A stretch of 64,000 nucleotides of DNA, taken from assembly GCF_902506065.1 (NCBI RefSeq), contig NZ_LR732912.1, positions 1,350,718 through 1,414,717 of the forward strand. The letters run 5' to 3'. Position 1 is the stretch's first letter. Every line of letters starts with the position of its first letter. The DNA comes from Arthrobacter sp. 9V. Its GTDB lineage: Bacteria > Actinomycetota > Actinomycetes > Actinomycetales > Micrococcaceae. A program made the translations under genes and the position numbers. Shown one piece after another: positions 8,334 through 16,977 of the stretch. Below the pieces are notes generated by a model. It had not been told where the DNA came from, searched no databases, and worked only from the letters and a program-made list of their open reading frames with translations.

Positions 8334-9089
8334 CTAGTGGGTCAAGAGCTTGGACAAGAAGTCCTTGGCACGGGTGCTCTTCGGGTTGGTGAAGAATTCT
8401 TCGGGGGTGGCGTCCTCCACGATCTGACCGTCGGCCATGAACACCACGCGGTCAGCGGCCTTGCGGGCAAAGCCCATCTCGTGGGTGACCACGATCATGG
8501 TCATGCCTTCTTTGGCCAGCTGGATCATGACGTCCAACACTTCGTTGATCATTTCGGGGTCCAACGCGGACGTTGGCTCGTCGAACAGCATCACTTTCGG
8601 CTTCATGGCAAGAGCACGGGCAATAGCCACACGCTGCTGCTGGCCGCCGGAGAGCTGGGCGGGAAGCTTCGGGGCCTGGTGTCCGACGCCTACACGCTCA
8701 AGGAGGGCCATGGCTTCTTTGTCGGCCGTGCCCTTGGCCACCTTCTTGACCTTGATGGGGCCCAGTGTGACGTTCTCAAGAATCGTCTTGTGGGCGAACA
8801 GGTTGAAGGACTGGAAGACCATTCCGACGTCGGCACGCAGGTGCGCGAGGTCCTTGCCTTCTTCGGGAAGCTTCTTCCCGTCGATGGCGATGTCGCCGTC
8901 GTCGATGGTTTCCAAGCGGTTGATTGCACGGCAAAGAGTGGATTTACCGGAACCGGAAGGTCCAATGACCACCACGACTTCACCCTTCTTAACCTGAAGG
9001 TTGATGTCTTTGAGGACATGCAATTGACCGTAGTGCTTATTGACGCCGTTCAGGGAGACGAGGGCATCGCCGGACGCTTGAGTAGTCAT
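8334..9089 (-). CDS. gluA: Glutamate ABC transporter ATP-binding protein
   Basis: This cytoplasmic ATPase of the importer has 251 aa. Walker [10 protein letters not shown] lies at residues 43-51, the ABC signature LSGGQQQR near 140, Walker [10 protein letters not shown] near 160, and the switch His in VVTHEMG near 195. It is the first gene of gluABCD. The start codon lies 6 nt after TAGATT, so the operon message appears leaderless. It is divergent from the LOG-family gene, with 163 bp between starts. Confidence 0.95.
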   Translation of the reverse strand: MTTQASGDALVSLNGVNKHYGQLHVLKDINLQVKKGEVVVVIGPSGSGKSTLCRAINRLETIDDGDIAIDGKKLPEEGKDLAHLRADVGMVFQSFNLFAHKTILENVTLGPIKVKKVAKGTADKEAMALLERVGVGHQAPKLPAQLSGGQQQRVAIARALAMKPKVMLFDEPTSALDPEMINEVLDVMIQLAKEGMTMIVVTHEMGFARKAADRVVFMADGQIVEDATPEEFFTNPKSTRAKDFLSKLLTH

Positions 9090-9095
9090 ACGACG

Positions 9096-9246
9096 AATCT
9101 AGCGAACAAAGAAGCAAATATGACCACGGTCACGGCAACTTCCTGAAGATCGTGACTGAACAGAAACCTGTCCCGCATCGATGTACCAGACTGCAATGCA
9201 AGAAGCGGGTCGCTGCCGCGGAGCAAGCCTCCATCCGCGCTAGCCT
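9096..9246. promoter_or_regulatory. Divergent leaderless promoters of gluA and the LOG-family gene
   Basis: TAGATT (9096-9101, minus strand) is 6 nt before the gluA ATG. TAGCCT (9241-9246, plus strand) is 6 nt before the ATG at 9253. Between them a short palindrome TGACC-AC-GGTCA at 9121-9132 lies about 20 bp upstream of the gluA -10 box, where it could act as an operator. No regulator can be named. Confidence 0.5.
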
Positions 9247-9252
9247 TGGGCA

Positions 9253-10092
9253 ATGAGCATGAGCCAGCACCCCGTTCCCCGTCCGGATGCCAACGGTCGC
9301 GTCACGGGCACCCACGTGCCCCTCCCCTCGGAGATCGCCCCCGCCAAGCACAAAGGCTCCTTGGAGCTTCGACGCAAACAAGCGGACACGGGAATGTCGG
9401 ACCAGCATTTGCTCGATACCAGCGGTGCAGGGCAGTTCATCCACACCGATCCGTGGCGTGTCCTGAGGATCCAGAGTGAATTTGTGGAGGGCTTCGGCGC
9501 CCTGGCTGATCTGGGTCCTGCTGTGAGTGTTTTCGGTTCCGCGCGGACCAAGCCGGGAACCGAATACTACGAGATGGCCGTGGACGTGGGCCGCAAGCTC
9601 GCTGAAGCCGGAGTTGCCGTGATCACAGGCGGCGGACCCGGATCCATGGAAGCCGCCAATAAGGGCGCCGTGGAAGGCAATGGCGTCTCCGTGGGTTTGG
9701 GCATCGAACTGCCTTTTGAGCAGGGACTGAACCAATGGGTGGACCTGGGCATAAATTTCAGGTACTTCTTTGCCCGCAAAACCATGTTCGTCAAGTACGC
9801 GCAGGGCTTTGTGGTGCTGCCCGGGGGACTCGGTACCCTGGATGAGTTGTTTGAGGCCATGGTTTTGGTCCAGACCCGTAAAGTGACCTCGTTCCCCATT
9901 GTGTTGCTGGGTGTTCGCTTCTGGGGGCCCATGATCGAGTGGATCAAGGAAACCTTGGTGGCAGAAGGCATGGTCTCGGAGAAGGACCTTGACCTGATCC
10001 AGTTGGTGGATGACCCTGCCGATGCCGTGCACCGCGTCCTGCACGGCGCACCCCTTCCACCTGCCGGCAACGGAAACCAGCGCCCGGAGTAA
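9253..10092 (+). CDS. LOG-family (TIGR00730) Rossmann-fold protein
   Basis: The 279-aa protein carries the LOG/lysine-decarboxylase-like signature GGGPGSMEAANKGA (about residues 131-144) and PGGLGTLDELFE (about 192-203). Family members are cytokinin-riboside 5'-monophosphate phosphoribohydrolases or related nucleotide hydrolases. The bacterial physiological substrate is often unclear. The first 60 residues are a basic, low-order extension before the core. A TAGCCT box 6 nt upstream marks the first ATG as the start. A small DivIVA-domain gene follows after 18 bp, so they are probably co-transcribed. Confidence 0.9.
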   Translation: MSMSQHPVPRPDANGRVTGTHVPLPSEIAPAKHKGSLELRRKQADTGMSDQHLLDTSGAGQFIHTDPWRVLRIQSEFVEGFGALADLGPAVSVFGSARTKPGTEYYEMAVDVGRKLAEAGVAVITGGGPGSMEAANKGAVEGNGVSVGLGIELPFEQGLNQWVDLGINFRYFFARKTMFVKYAQGFVVLPGGLGTLDELFEAMVLVQTRKVTSFPIVLLGVRFWGPMIEWIKETLVAEGMVSEKDLDLIQLVDDPADAVHRVLHGAPLPPAGNGNQRPE

Positions 10093-10110
10093 TCCGCTGT
10101 TTCTGGCACG

Positions 10111-10452
10111 ATGGACACTGTGAGCTTTTTTCTGGTGTTTCTCGCGATAGTCCTCGTCGGCGCGGCGCTGTACCTCGGTGCCGGAATAGTTCGGGGGCGC
10201 TCCATTGGCTTGGGGCTTGAGCAGCCTGTTCCCAACCTGCCCGCGGTCCTGCTGCCCGAGGACGCCAAACCCGGCGATGTGGATTCGCTGCGTTTTGCCC
10301 TGGGTCTGCGCGGGTACCGAATGGATCAGGTCGACCAGGTACTGGACGAGCTCAGAGACCTGCTGCAGGCCAAGGACCGCGAAATCGAACGGCTTGGAGC
10401 TTTGGTTCAGCCTCGCCTTGAGGACGGCGAAACCGGCCGGACCCCGCAGTGA
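10111..10452 (+). CDS. Small membrane protein with DivIVA domain
   Basis: This 113-aa protein has one N-terminal hydrophobic segment (residues 5-27). It is followed by a DivIVA-like motif, DVDSLRFALGLRGYRMDQVDQVLDEL, at about residues 55-80, and a short helical, coiled-coil-prone tail. DivIVA/Wag31-type motifs in actinobacteria bind membranes at poles and septa. A membrane-anchored single-motif version may be an accessory to that machinery, which is inference. The stop codon overlaps the GTG of the next gene. Confidence 0.8.
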   Translation: MDTVSFFLVFLAIVLVGAALYLGAGIVRGRSIGLGLEQPVPNLPAVLLPEDAKPGDVDSLRFALGLRGYRMDQVDQVLDELRDLLQAKDREIERLGALVQPRLEDGETGRTPQ

Positions 10453-11771
10453 CCCCGCCCATCCCGGAACCCCGGATTCACGCTAATCAGACAGGGACGC
10501 CCGCATCACAGGGACAGCGGGGACCCGCGGACCGGGTTTCCTTGGGGCTATCAACCGCGGCAGCAAAAATGGCGGGATGGCCTTGGTGGCTGCAGGTCAC
10601 TTTGATCTTTGCCGCGGCGCGGCTGGTCAGCGCCTGTATTTTCATGGCGGCCGCTATTCATCAGGGAACGAACCCCTGGTTCCCGCCGGCTCCGGACTAT
10701 TGGAACTTCATTACGATCTGGGATGGACGCTGGTACCAGGAAGCTGCCGATAAGGGCTACCCGTCGGTACTCCCGGTGGATGCGAACGGCGTTGTCCAGC
10801 AAAACGCCTGGGCGTTCTATGCGCTCTTCCCCTTCCTGGCCCGGGGTCTTGGAGCTGCCACAGGGATGGGAACCCTGCCCGCCCTGACCACCATTGCGAT
10901 GCTGGCAGGCATGGGTGCGGCTTTGGTGATCTATAAACTCTTCCGGGAGTTCGCAGGGAAGCGTGCTGCGCTGTGGGGTGTAGTCTTCGTCTCCACGTTT
11001 CCCGTGTCCCCCATCCTGCAGGTTCCCTACGCGGAGTCCTTGAATCTTTTGTTGTTGTCCGGTTCGTTGCTGCTGGTGGTCCGGCGCCGATATCTATCCG
11101 CCATCCCGGTAGTGCTTCTGATGTGTCTGTCCAGGCCAACGGGAGTCCCCTTTGCAGCCATGATGGGGTTGCTGTTGCTGTGGCGTTTATGGCAGCGGTT
11201 CCGGCCAGCCACCATCCTGTCGGCACCCCCGGCAGCAGGTGAGGACCGGCCCGTGGCGGTGCGCAGTTTGTTCTCCATGGGTGCACTGGTGCTGGCGGCG
11301 GGTATCGGAGCCCTCGCCTGGCCTGCCATTGCCTGGGCCACTACCGGTGAACTCACTGCCTACACCCGGACGGAAACAGCGTGGCGGGGGCACGATCTTG
11401 TGCCTTTCAAGCCGTGGTTTGATACGGGACGGATGCTGTTTGGTCCCGTGCTGGGTGTGCTGGCCCCGTTCGTCTTCACAGCCCTCTTTGTAGTGGTCAT
11501 GATGTCCAGGCCGGTTAGGGCACTGGGAACCGAGCTGCGGCTCTGGTGCGCTTGCTACATGGCTTACCTGCTTGTCTTCCTTCATCCCCAGACCAGTACC
11601 TTCAGAATGCTCCTCCCACTTTTCCCGCTGGCTTTGGCCGTGGCGCTGCTCTCAAAATCCAAAGCGTACCGGGGCACGATTGTGGTGATGTTTGTCCTTC
11701 TCCAGATCGTCTGGGTGGTGTGGCTGTGGGCGTGGGCTCCGCTCCCCGGCGGCGGCGACTATCCGCCCTGA
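10449..11771 (+). CDS. PIG-V-like mannosyltransferase family membrane protein
   Basis: The 440-aa polytopic membrane protein starts with a disordered 35-residue Pro/Gly-rich cytoplasmic segment, then about 9-10 hydrophobic helices. The luminal-type loop NFITIWDGRWYQEAADKGYP near residue 85 contains the W-D-x-x-W/Y-x-x-I-A/A-x-x-G-Y pattern of Gpi18/PIG-V and related GT-C glycosyltransferases. Such bacterial proteins are thought to transfer mannose from polyprenyl-phosphate-mannose outside the membrane. Acceptor unknown. The GTG start overlaps the preceding stop (GTGA). Confidence 0.75.
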   Translation: MTPPIPEPRIHANQTGTPASQGQRGPADRVSLGLSTAAAKMAGWPWWLQVTLIFAAARLVSACIFMAAAIHQGTNPWFPPAPDYWNFITIWDGRWYQEAADKGYPSVLPVDANGVVQQNAWAFYALFPFLARGLGAATGMGTLPALTTIAMLAGMGAALVIYKLFREFAGKRAALWGVVFVSTFPVSPILQVPYAESLNLLLLSGSLLLVVRRRYLSAIPVVLLMCLSRPTGVPFAAMMGLLLLWRLWQRFRPATILSAPPAAGEDRPVAVRSLFSMGALVLAAGIGALAWPAIAWATTGELTAYTRTETAWRGHDLVPFKPWFDTGRMLFGPVLGVLAPFVFTALFVVVMMSRPVRALGTELRLWCACYMAYLLVFLHPQTSTFRMLLPLFPLALAVALLSKSKAYRGTIVVMFVLLQIVWVVWLWAWAPLPGGGDYPP

Positions 11772-11825
11772 CGTGGACGTTTGCCGCGCCGACTGAGTAT
11801 GTACAAAGTCCGGACAAATGCGCGT

Positions 11826-11859
11826 TTGATTCGCTACGGACGGGTAATTACGGGATAAT
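11826..11859 (+). promoter_or_regulatory. Possible promoter upstream of the DUF3117 gene
   Basis: The 226-bp gap between the mannosyltransferase and the DUF3117 gene contains TTGATT at 11826-11831 and the AT-rich run TAATTACGGGATAAT ending at 11859. The best hexamer pair is not clear from spacing. The leader from here to ATG 11998 is about 140 nt. Nothing else is recognisable in the gap. Confidence 0.3.
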
Positions 11860-11997
11860 GGACCAAGAGCAAGGACAAAGCACCGAAAAGTGCCCGGCCA
11901 AGGCGGCCTCCCAAGCGGTGCCGCCGGCTGCAATTGCGACGCGGAACCAGCCCGGCCGGGTTGGCGTGACTTGGGACAAATGGAGGGGATTTTCCTA

Positions 11998-12165
11998 ATG
12001 GCGGCTATGAAACCACGTACCGGCGACGGCCCTATGGAAGTTACCAAAGAGGGACGCAGCTTGATTATGCGTGTGCCGCTCGAAGGCGGAGGACGACTCG
12101 TGGTCGAGCTCAACGCTGCGGAAGCGGCCAACCTCAAGGAATGCCTCGTAGGCGTTACTGAATAG
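11998..12165 (+). CDS. DUF3117 small protein
   Basis: This 55-aa protein belongs to a short family conserved across actinobacteria and present as a single copy. It contains the family pattern MKPRTGDGPMEVTKEGR, then an alternating beta pattern and LNAAEAANLKECL. It has no signal or membrane segment. I choose the ATG at 11998 because the family always starts just before MKPRTGDGP and a GGAGGGG ribosome site precedes it. An in-frame extension to 11890 has unrelated composition. It is monocistronic, with a strong terminator 22 bp later. Function unknown. Confidence 0.9.
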   Translation: MAAMKPRTGDGPMEVTKEGRSLIMRVPLEGGGRLVVELNAAEAANLKECLVGVTE

Positions 12166-12187
12166 GCATTTTCACCAGAGTTACAAA

Positions 12188-12221
12188 GCAGGGCCCGGCA
12201 AGCCAGGGCCCTGCATTTGTT
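12188..12221 (+). terminator. Intrinsic terminator of the DUF3117 gene
   Basis: GCAGGGCCC (12188-12196) pairs perfectly with GGGCCCTGC (12206-12214), with a 9-nt loop, followed by ATTTGTTT. Confidence 0.85.
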
Positions 12222-12253
12222 TAAGGGTGTTTTCGCACTTCCTGCACGGGGGC

Positions 12254-12886
12254 CTACTTCTTGACGGCCACCAGGAGTCCGTCGCCCGTGGGCAGCATCG
12301 CCGAAGCCAACCGTTCGTCGTCGCGAATGGCCTTGACAATCTGACGCAAAACCACGGTGGTAGCCTCACGTGCTGCCGGGTTTGCCACGCGGTCCTTATC
12401 CAGGGCGTCGTTGATCACCAGGGTGCCGCCTGATTTGAGGAGGCGGATTGCCTGTTCCACATACTTGGGGAAGTTTGGCTTGTCGGCATCAATGAACACG
12501 AGGTCGTATGCGGAGTCAGTCAGGCGTGGCAGCACATCCGCTGCACGGCCTGAAATAGTGCGGGTACGGTTGGCCGGGCTGCCGGACTCCAGGAATGCTT
12601 CCCTGGCGGCCTTCAGGTGTTCGACGTCCACGTCGATGGTGGTCAGCACAGCATGGGGGCTGAGGCCACGCAGCAAGCAAACTCCGGACACGCCCGCGCC
12701 TGAGCCCACTTCCACCACTGTTTGCGCTTTTGAAGCGGCCGCGAGCACTGTCAGCACGGCGCCCACTCCGGGGCTGATGGGTGTAACACCCAGCTCAAAG
12801 GAACGCTCACGGGCCCGCAACAACACGTCATCTTCAGCCGGCAGATCTTCTGCGTAGGACCAGCTGCTTGACTTGTCGGCACTCAT
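12254..12886 (-). CDS. SAM-dependent O-methyltransferase (family 3)
   Basis: The 210-aa class I methyltransferase has the SAM-binding motif VVEVGSGAGVSG near residue 60. The acidic motif TTIDVDVEHLK follows near 87, and VFIDADKPNF near 135 is the metal-binding signature of catechol-type O-methyltransferases. It is divergent from sigE, the same arrangement as M. tuberculosis Rv1220c-sigE. It is therefore a conserved neighbour of the envelope stress regulator, though its substrate is unknown. No clear ribosome site or TANNNT box precedes the ATG. Confidence 0.9.
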   Translation of the reverse strand: MSADKSSSWSYAEDLPAEDDVLLRARERSFELGVTPISPGVGAVLTVLAAASKAQTVVEVGSGAGVSGVCLLRGLSPHAVLTTIDVDVEHLKAAREAFLESGSPANRTRTISGRAADVLPRLTDSAYDLVFIDADKPNFPKYVEQAIRLLKSGGTLVINDALDKDRVANPAAREATTVVLRQIVKAIRDDERLASAMLPTGDGLLVAVKK

Positions 12887-13122
12887 GAAGGGGTTCGCTT
12901 TCCGCGGGTAGGGGTGTTTGTACCAAGACTACTGTGTCCGCACCTGTAACCCTGCTGCAGAGCTGCTCCTTGGGGCTGTGTCCGGCACCGTTTTCAGCCC
13001 TGCGGAGAAATCACCGGTCAGTCAGGAAATTCCCAGACTAACTTGGGATGATATTGCTCCGGTCATCCATGAGGTGGGCGGCACCGGGCAAACGGTGAAC
13101 CACAGTTTGAGGGGAGTGGACG

Positions 13123-13746
13123 ATGCCGGCATCGCATGCTGCGCCAGTCCAAACATCGGAAAGCCTTGAGGCCGTCACTGATTGGGTTATGCCCAGCTGG
13201 GAGGAAGTGGTTTCAAACCACTCCGCCAAGGTGTATCGCCTCGCCTACCGCCTGACCGGCAACAAGTTCGACGCCGAAGACCTCACCCAGGAGGTTTTCG
13301 TCCGGGTGTTCCGTTCCCTGGAGAACTTCAAGCCGGGAACCCTGGACGGCTGGCTGCACCGAATCACCACCAATCTGTTCCTGGACGGGGCACGGCGCAA
13401 GAGCCGTATCCGCTTCGACGCGCTCGCAGAGGATGCTGAATCCCGTCTGCCGGGCCGCGAACCCGGCCCGGAGCAGAGCTTTGAGCACAACAACCTTGAC
13501 CTTGACGTCCAACGGGCATTGGAAGAACTTCCGCCGGACTTCCGCGCCGCAGTCGTACTGTGTGATCTCGAAGGCCTTTCCTATGACGAAGTGGCTGAGG
13601 CGCTCGGCGTGAAACTGGGAACCGTGCGGTCCCGCATCCACCGCGGACGGACCATGCTGCGTGAGAAACTTGCCCACCGCGACCCCCGCCCGGCAGAGGC
13701 GCGCAAGACGCGGTTGAAGATGCCCCGCATCGCCAGCATTCTTTAG
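13123..13746 (+). CDS. sigE: ECF RNA polymerase sigma factor, SigE type
   Basis: This 207-aa group 4 sigma factor shows region 2 (about residues 30-95), with the core-binding and -10 recognition motif [17 protein letters not shown], and region 4 (about 130-185), with the helix-turn-helix [25 protein letters not shown]. Gene order O-methyltransferase, sigE, anti-sigma, tatB matches the mycobacterial sigE locus, where SigE governs envelope and oxidative stress. Upstream (13035-13060) is GGAAATTCCC, which has the GGAA half of an ECF promoter, but I could not find a properly spaced GTT, so autoregulation is not shown. An alternative start is ATG at codon 23. Confidence 0.93.
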   Translation: MPASHAAPVQTSESLEAVTDWVMPSWEEVVSNHSAKVYRLAYRLTGNKFDAEDLTQEVFVRVFRSLENFKPGTLDGWLHRITTNLFLDGARRKSRIRFDALAEDAESRLPGREPGPEQSFEHNNLDLDVQRALEELPPDFRAAVVLCDLEGLSYDEVAEALGVKLGTVRSRIHRGRTMLREKLAHRDPRPAEARKTRLKMPRIASIL

Positions 13747-13747
13747 G

Positions 13748-14704
13748 TTGTCGATGCCTCGACGTCCCCTTCGTCCGGGAGCCCTGTCCCGGCGCAAATT
13801 GGCTGCGCTGCGCCATACGCGCAACCCGGAACACCTGCAGCACTGCGCGCAATGCCAAGTAGCGCTACGCCGTGAGCGGCAGTACCTTGAGCGCCTCCGT
13901 GGCGCAGCGGTACCCGAAGCCAGCCAGGATCTTGCCGCGCGCTTGATCCAGCACACGGAACGCCTGGCCAAAGAGCCGGGGGAGTTGGGCTCAACGCTGC
14001 AATACCCGTCACTCCAACGTCCGTACAGTCGTTTCCGGGGCCTGAGGGTCGCGGGCGTTGCTGTGGCCACCTTGGCGGTCAGCGCGGGTGCCCTGGCTGC
14101 GTCGGCCTATGTGATCGCCGGTGATGCTGAACCGCAAGCCCCCTCGGAAGCAAGTGACGCGGGCCTGCTTTCCGGCGCTTGGACGGGTATCCCCGCCGAG
14201 GTCATGGTGGGGCCGGCGTTCAGGGCCGGCAGCACGGTCACTTTGAACCCCGGACAGTTGGAGTCACTGCGCGAAGAAGGCTGGGCATGCCCCGAACTGT
14301 CCGGTTTGGGTTTCCACGTGGTGTCAGCCCAAGCCACCAGGCACAATGGCAACCCGGCCGTGGAGATCACGCTCGAAAACAACGGCCATTACGCCACCAT
14401 CGTGGAGGAACACCTGCCTGCCCATGGAACCGGACGTGGCCGATCGACGTCAGCGCAACTGTCCGTCACACAGGGAACCCCCTGGAAGGCCGTCTACACC
14501 ATGCCGGCGGCCGTCATTAGCTACGCGTCCGACCTCCCCGCTGACACTGCCGACGATGCTGTCCCTGAAATCGTCCGCGCCGGGGATTCCATGTCCGCCG
14601 CTTCCGCCCCGGAAGATCGGGAGGCATGGTACAAAAGGGTGCTGCGAGGCCTCCAGACCCTCCTCCGTCCTGCCGGTTTAGGAGCGGCACCGGAGACAAG
14701 GTAA
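13748..14704 (+). CDS. rseA: Zinc-binding anti-sigma factor with extracytoplasmic domain
   Basis: The 318-aa protein directly follows sigE. Its cytoplasmic part contains H29-x3-C33-x2-C36, the HxxxCxxC signature of zinc anti-sigma (ZAS) factors. A membrane segment lies at about residues 98-120 (VAGVAVATLAVSAGALAASA). The remaining 200 residues are extracytoplasmic and include a GWACPELSGLGFHVV region I cannot assign. It should hold SigE inactive until redox or proteolytic release. The TTG at 13748 or ATG at 13754 are both possible starts, 2-8 bp after sigE. Its stop codon overlaps a likely tatB promoter. The name follows mycobacteria. Confidence 0.85.
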   Translation: MSMPRRPLRPGALSRRKLAALRHTRNPEHLQHCAQCQVALRRERQYLERLRGAAVPEASQDLAARLIQHTERLAKEPGELGSTLQYPSLQRPYSRFRGLRVAGVAVATLAVSAGALAASAYVIAGDAEPQAPSEASDAGLLSGAWTGIPAEVMVGPAFRAGSTVTLNPGQLESLREEGWACPELSGLGFHVVSAQATRHNGNPAVEITLENNGHYATIVEEHLPAHGTGRGRSTSAQLSVTQGTPWKAVYTMPAAVISYASDLPADTADDAVPEIVRAGDSMSAASAPEDREAWYKRVLRGLQTLLRPAGLGAAPETR

Positions 14705-14707
14705 TCT
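14702..14707 (+). promoter_or_regulatory. tatB: Candidate leaderless promoter of tatB inside the anti-sigma stop
   Basis: TAATCT includes the anti-sigma TAA stop and ends 7 nt before the tatB GTG. There is no Shine-Dalgarno for tatB. This suggests that tatB can be transcribed independently of the stress operon. Confidence 0.4.
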
Positions 14708-14714
14708 TCGTAAC

Positions 14715-15098
14715 GTGCTTGGAATCAACGGCCCGGAGTTCATACTCCTTCTGATTATCGGCGTACTCGTCATCGGTCCCAGCCGTTTGCCCGAATACAC
14801 TCAAAAGCTCGCCAACCTGGTCAAGGAAGTGCGTCGGATGGCATCCGGTGCCCGCGAGCAGATCAAAGAAGAAGTCGGCATCGACATCGACGAGGTCGAC
14901 TGGAAGAAGTACGATCCCCGCCAGTACGATCCCCGGCGCATCATCAAGGATGCCTTGCTCGAGGACGACAAACCCGTCAGTGCCGGAGCCCCTGTGGCCG
15001 CTGCCGCAGCCGCAGGCGTCAAACCCAAGACCCCGGTGCGGGTCATCGAGCGACTTGCCGAGGGCGAGGCTGCACCCTTCGATTCCGAGGCAACCTGA
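14715..15098 (+). CDS. tatB: Sec-independent protein translocase subunit TatB
   Basis: The 127-aa protein starts MLGINGPEFILLLIIG, the characteristic TatB N-terminal membrane helix (residues 1-20). The GPSRLPEY hinge and an amphipathic helix (about 24-50) follow. The tail is charged, then Ala/Pro-rich. TatB with TatC forms the receptor for twin-arginine substrates. It follows sigE and the anti-sigma gene as in mycobacteria, where htrA intervenes; htrA is absent here. The GTG start is supported by the homology starting at that residue. Confidence 0.93.
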   Translation: MLGINGPEFILLLIIGVLVIGPSRLPEYTQKLANLVKEVRRMASGAREQIKEEVGIDIDEVDWKKYDPRQYDPRRIIKDALLEDDKPVSAGAPVAAAAAAGVKPKTPVRVIERLAEGEAAPFDSEAT

Positions 15099-15116
15099 GC
15101 CGACAGCGTCACAACC

Positions 15117-16244
15117 TCAGCGGGGCTGGATTCCCAAGGGCATTCCGGACAAACCGCGCGGCCGGGTGGCCAAGGAAGAAGCAATGCCTTCCATGGCTTT
15201 CGCGGCAGCCGTTTCAGGTGCTGCCAGAACTACCGGGTGCCCGGCGTCGCCGCCCTCCCTTAGGCGTATGTCCAACGGAATCTGTCCGAGGAGCGGAACG
15301 TCGGAGCCTACGGCAGCGCTCAACCTTTCAGCCAGGATGGCACCACCGCCGCTTCCGAACAATTCCATGCGTCCGCCGTCGGGCATTTCCAAGTAGGACA
15401 TGTTCTCAATGACGCCGGCAACCTTCTGGCCGGTCTGGGTGGCGATTGTACCGGCACGTTCAGCTACGTCCGCGGCCGCTGCCTGCGGCGTGGTGACCAC
15501 CAGGATTTCTGCATTGGGCAGAAGCTGCGCTACGGAGATCGCGATGTCTCCCGTGCCGGGAGGCAGGTCCAGGAAGAGGGCATCGAGGTCGCCGAAGTAA
15601 ACATCGGTAAGGAACTGTTCAAGGGCCCTGTGGAGCATGGGGCCGCGCCATGCCACCGGCTGGTTGCCTGCAACGAACATGCCGATGGAGATCACCTTCA
15701 CGCCGTAGGCTACGGGGGGAAGGATCATGTCGTCCACCTGGGTGGGTTTCTGGGTGATCCCCATGAGCGCCGGCACGGAAAAGCCGTGCACGTCAGCGTC
15801 CACTATCCCCACACGAAGGCCTTGGGCGGCCAGTGCACAGGCCAGATTGACGGTGACCGAGGACTTGCCCACACCGCCTTTCCCGCTGGCCACGGCGTAC
15901 ACCTTGGTCAGGGAACCAGGTTTGGTGAAGGGGATGCCGCGTTGTCCGCCGGGACCACGGAGCTGTTCCTTGAGGGCTTCGAGCTGGGCGGGGGTCATGA
16001 CCTTTAATTCCACGTCTACTGCGGTGACGCCGTCCACGCGGATGAGGGCGTCGGTAGCGTCTTTGGTGATTGTTTCGCGCAGTGGGCAGCCGGCGATGGT
16101 CAGTAGAACAGCCACACGCACGGCGCCGGCATCATCGGAAGAGACAGACTCCACCATCCCGAGTTCCGTAATGGGGCGCCGGAGCTCGGGATCAATGACG
16201 GTTGCCAAGGCAGCATGCAGCGCCTCGGCCGATGCGGTGCTCAT
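15117..16244 (-). CDS. mrp: Mrp/ApbC-type P-loop ATPase, iron-sulfur carrier
   Basis: The 375-aa protein has an N-terminal MIP18/DUF59-like domain (about residues 5-95) and a C-terminal MinD/Mrp ATPase domain. The latter has the deviant Walker A KGGVGKS near residue 123, DADVHGFSVP near 150, and LDLPPGTGD near 215. Family members bind and transfer [4Fe-4S] clusters. The family CxxC near the C-terminus is not obvious here. I choose ATG 16242-16244 because an in-frame extension overlaps the upstream gene. It begins 4 bp after the DUF1003 gene, so they are one operon (MgtE/CBS, DUF1003, mrp). Confidence 0.93.
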   Translation of the reverse strand: MSTASAEALHAALATVIDPELRRPITELGMVESVSSDDAGAVRVAVLLTIAGCPLRETITKDATDALIRVDGVTAVDVELKVMTPAQLEALKEQLRGPGGQRGIPFTKPGSLTKVYAVASGKGGVGKSSVTVNLACALAAQGLRVGIVDADVHGFSVPALMGITQKPTQVDDMILPPVAYGVKVISIGMFVAGNQPVAWRGPMLHRALEQFLTDVYFGDLDALFLDLPPGTGDIAISVAQLLPNAEILVVTTPQAAAADVAERAGTIATQTGQKVAGVIENMSYLEMPDGGRMELFGSGGGAILAERLSAAVGSDVPLLGQIPLDIRLREGGDAGHPVVLAAPETAAAKAMEGIASSLATRPRGLSGMPLGIQPR

Positions 16245-16248
16245 GGGG

Positions 16249-16977
16249 TCAGGCTCGGCTTTCGGGGTTTTGGGGCGATGTCTTGGCGGTTGAATGTTGT
16301 GGACCTGCGGCTCGCGGGGCACGGACTTTGGGTATCTGCTGAGTCCGGGGGCTACGCGATTTGTCGCGTTTTTCCTTCAATTTCTCCTTGACCTTATCGC
16401 CTGGCGATTCCGTCCCATCAGGGGCGCCTTCGTTCTCGCGGAGTTCCTCCTGGGCATCAATGATGTCTTCAAGCAGGCTCCGCAGTTCGGTCCGTACGTA
16501 GTCACGGGTAGCCACTTCACGCAGGGCGATGCGGAGGGAGGCCAATTCCCGAGTCAGGTACTCGGTGTCGGAGAGGTTGCGTTCGGCACGTTGCCGGTCC
16601 TGTTGGAGCGAGACACGGTCGCGGTCGTCCTGCCTGTTTTGGGCCAGCAGCAGGAGAGGCGCGGCGTATGAGGCCTGCAGGGACAACATCAGCGTCAGCA
16701 GGGTGAAGCCGAGCTCCATTCGGTCAAACTGCCAGTCCGTGGGAGCGAACGAGTTCCAGGCAAGCCAGAACACACAAAACACCGTCATGTAGACCAGGAA
16801 CGTAGGCGTACCCATAAACCGGGCGAAGCCTTCCGTGGCGTTCCCGAAGGCGTCCGGGTTCGGTGAGAATTTGGGCAGGATGCGTTGGCGTCCGCTCAAC
16901 GGCGTGTCAAGGCTGCTGCTGGAGCGTCCGGTGGACTTGGCGGTTCGGGCGTTGATATCAGCCAATGCGGCCTCCAA
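16249..16977 (-). CDS. DUF1003 membrane protein
   Basis: The 242-aa protein has about 45 N-terminal soluble residues. The DUF1003 core follows, with two membrane helices (about 57-75 and 90-112) and the FWLAWN and LSLQASYAAPLLLLAQNRQ motifs. After that comes a coiled-coil-prone region rich in Arg and Glu (about 115-180) and a basic disordered tail. The family has no established biochemical function. It overlaps the upstream MgtE-N/CBS gene by 20 bp and precedes mrp by 4 bp, indicating tight co-expression. Confidence 0.9.
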   Translation of the reverse strand: MEAALADINARTAKSTGRSSSSLDTPLSGRQRILPKFSPNPDAFGNATEGFARFMGTPTFLVYMTVFCVFWLAWNSFAPTDWQFDRMELGFTLLTLMLSLQASYAAPLLLLAQNRQDDRDRVSLQQDRQRAERNLSDTEYLTRELASLRIALREVATRDYVRTELRSLLEDIIDAQEELRENEGAPDGTESPGDKVKEKLKEKRDKSRSPRTQQIPKVRAPRAAGPQHSTAKTSPQNPESRA

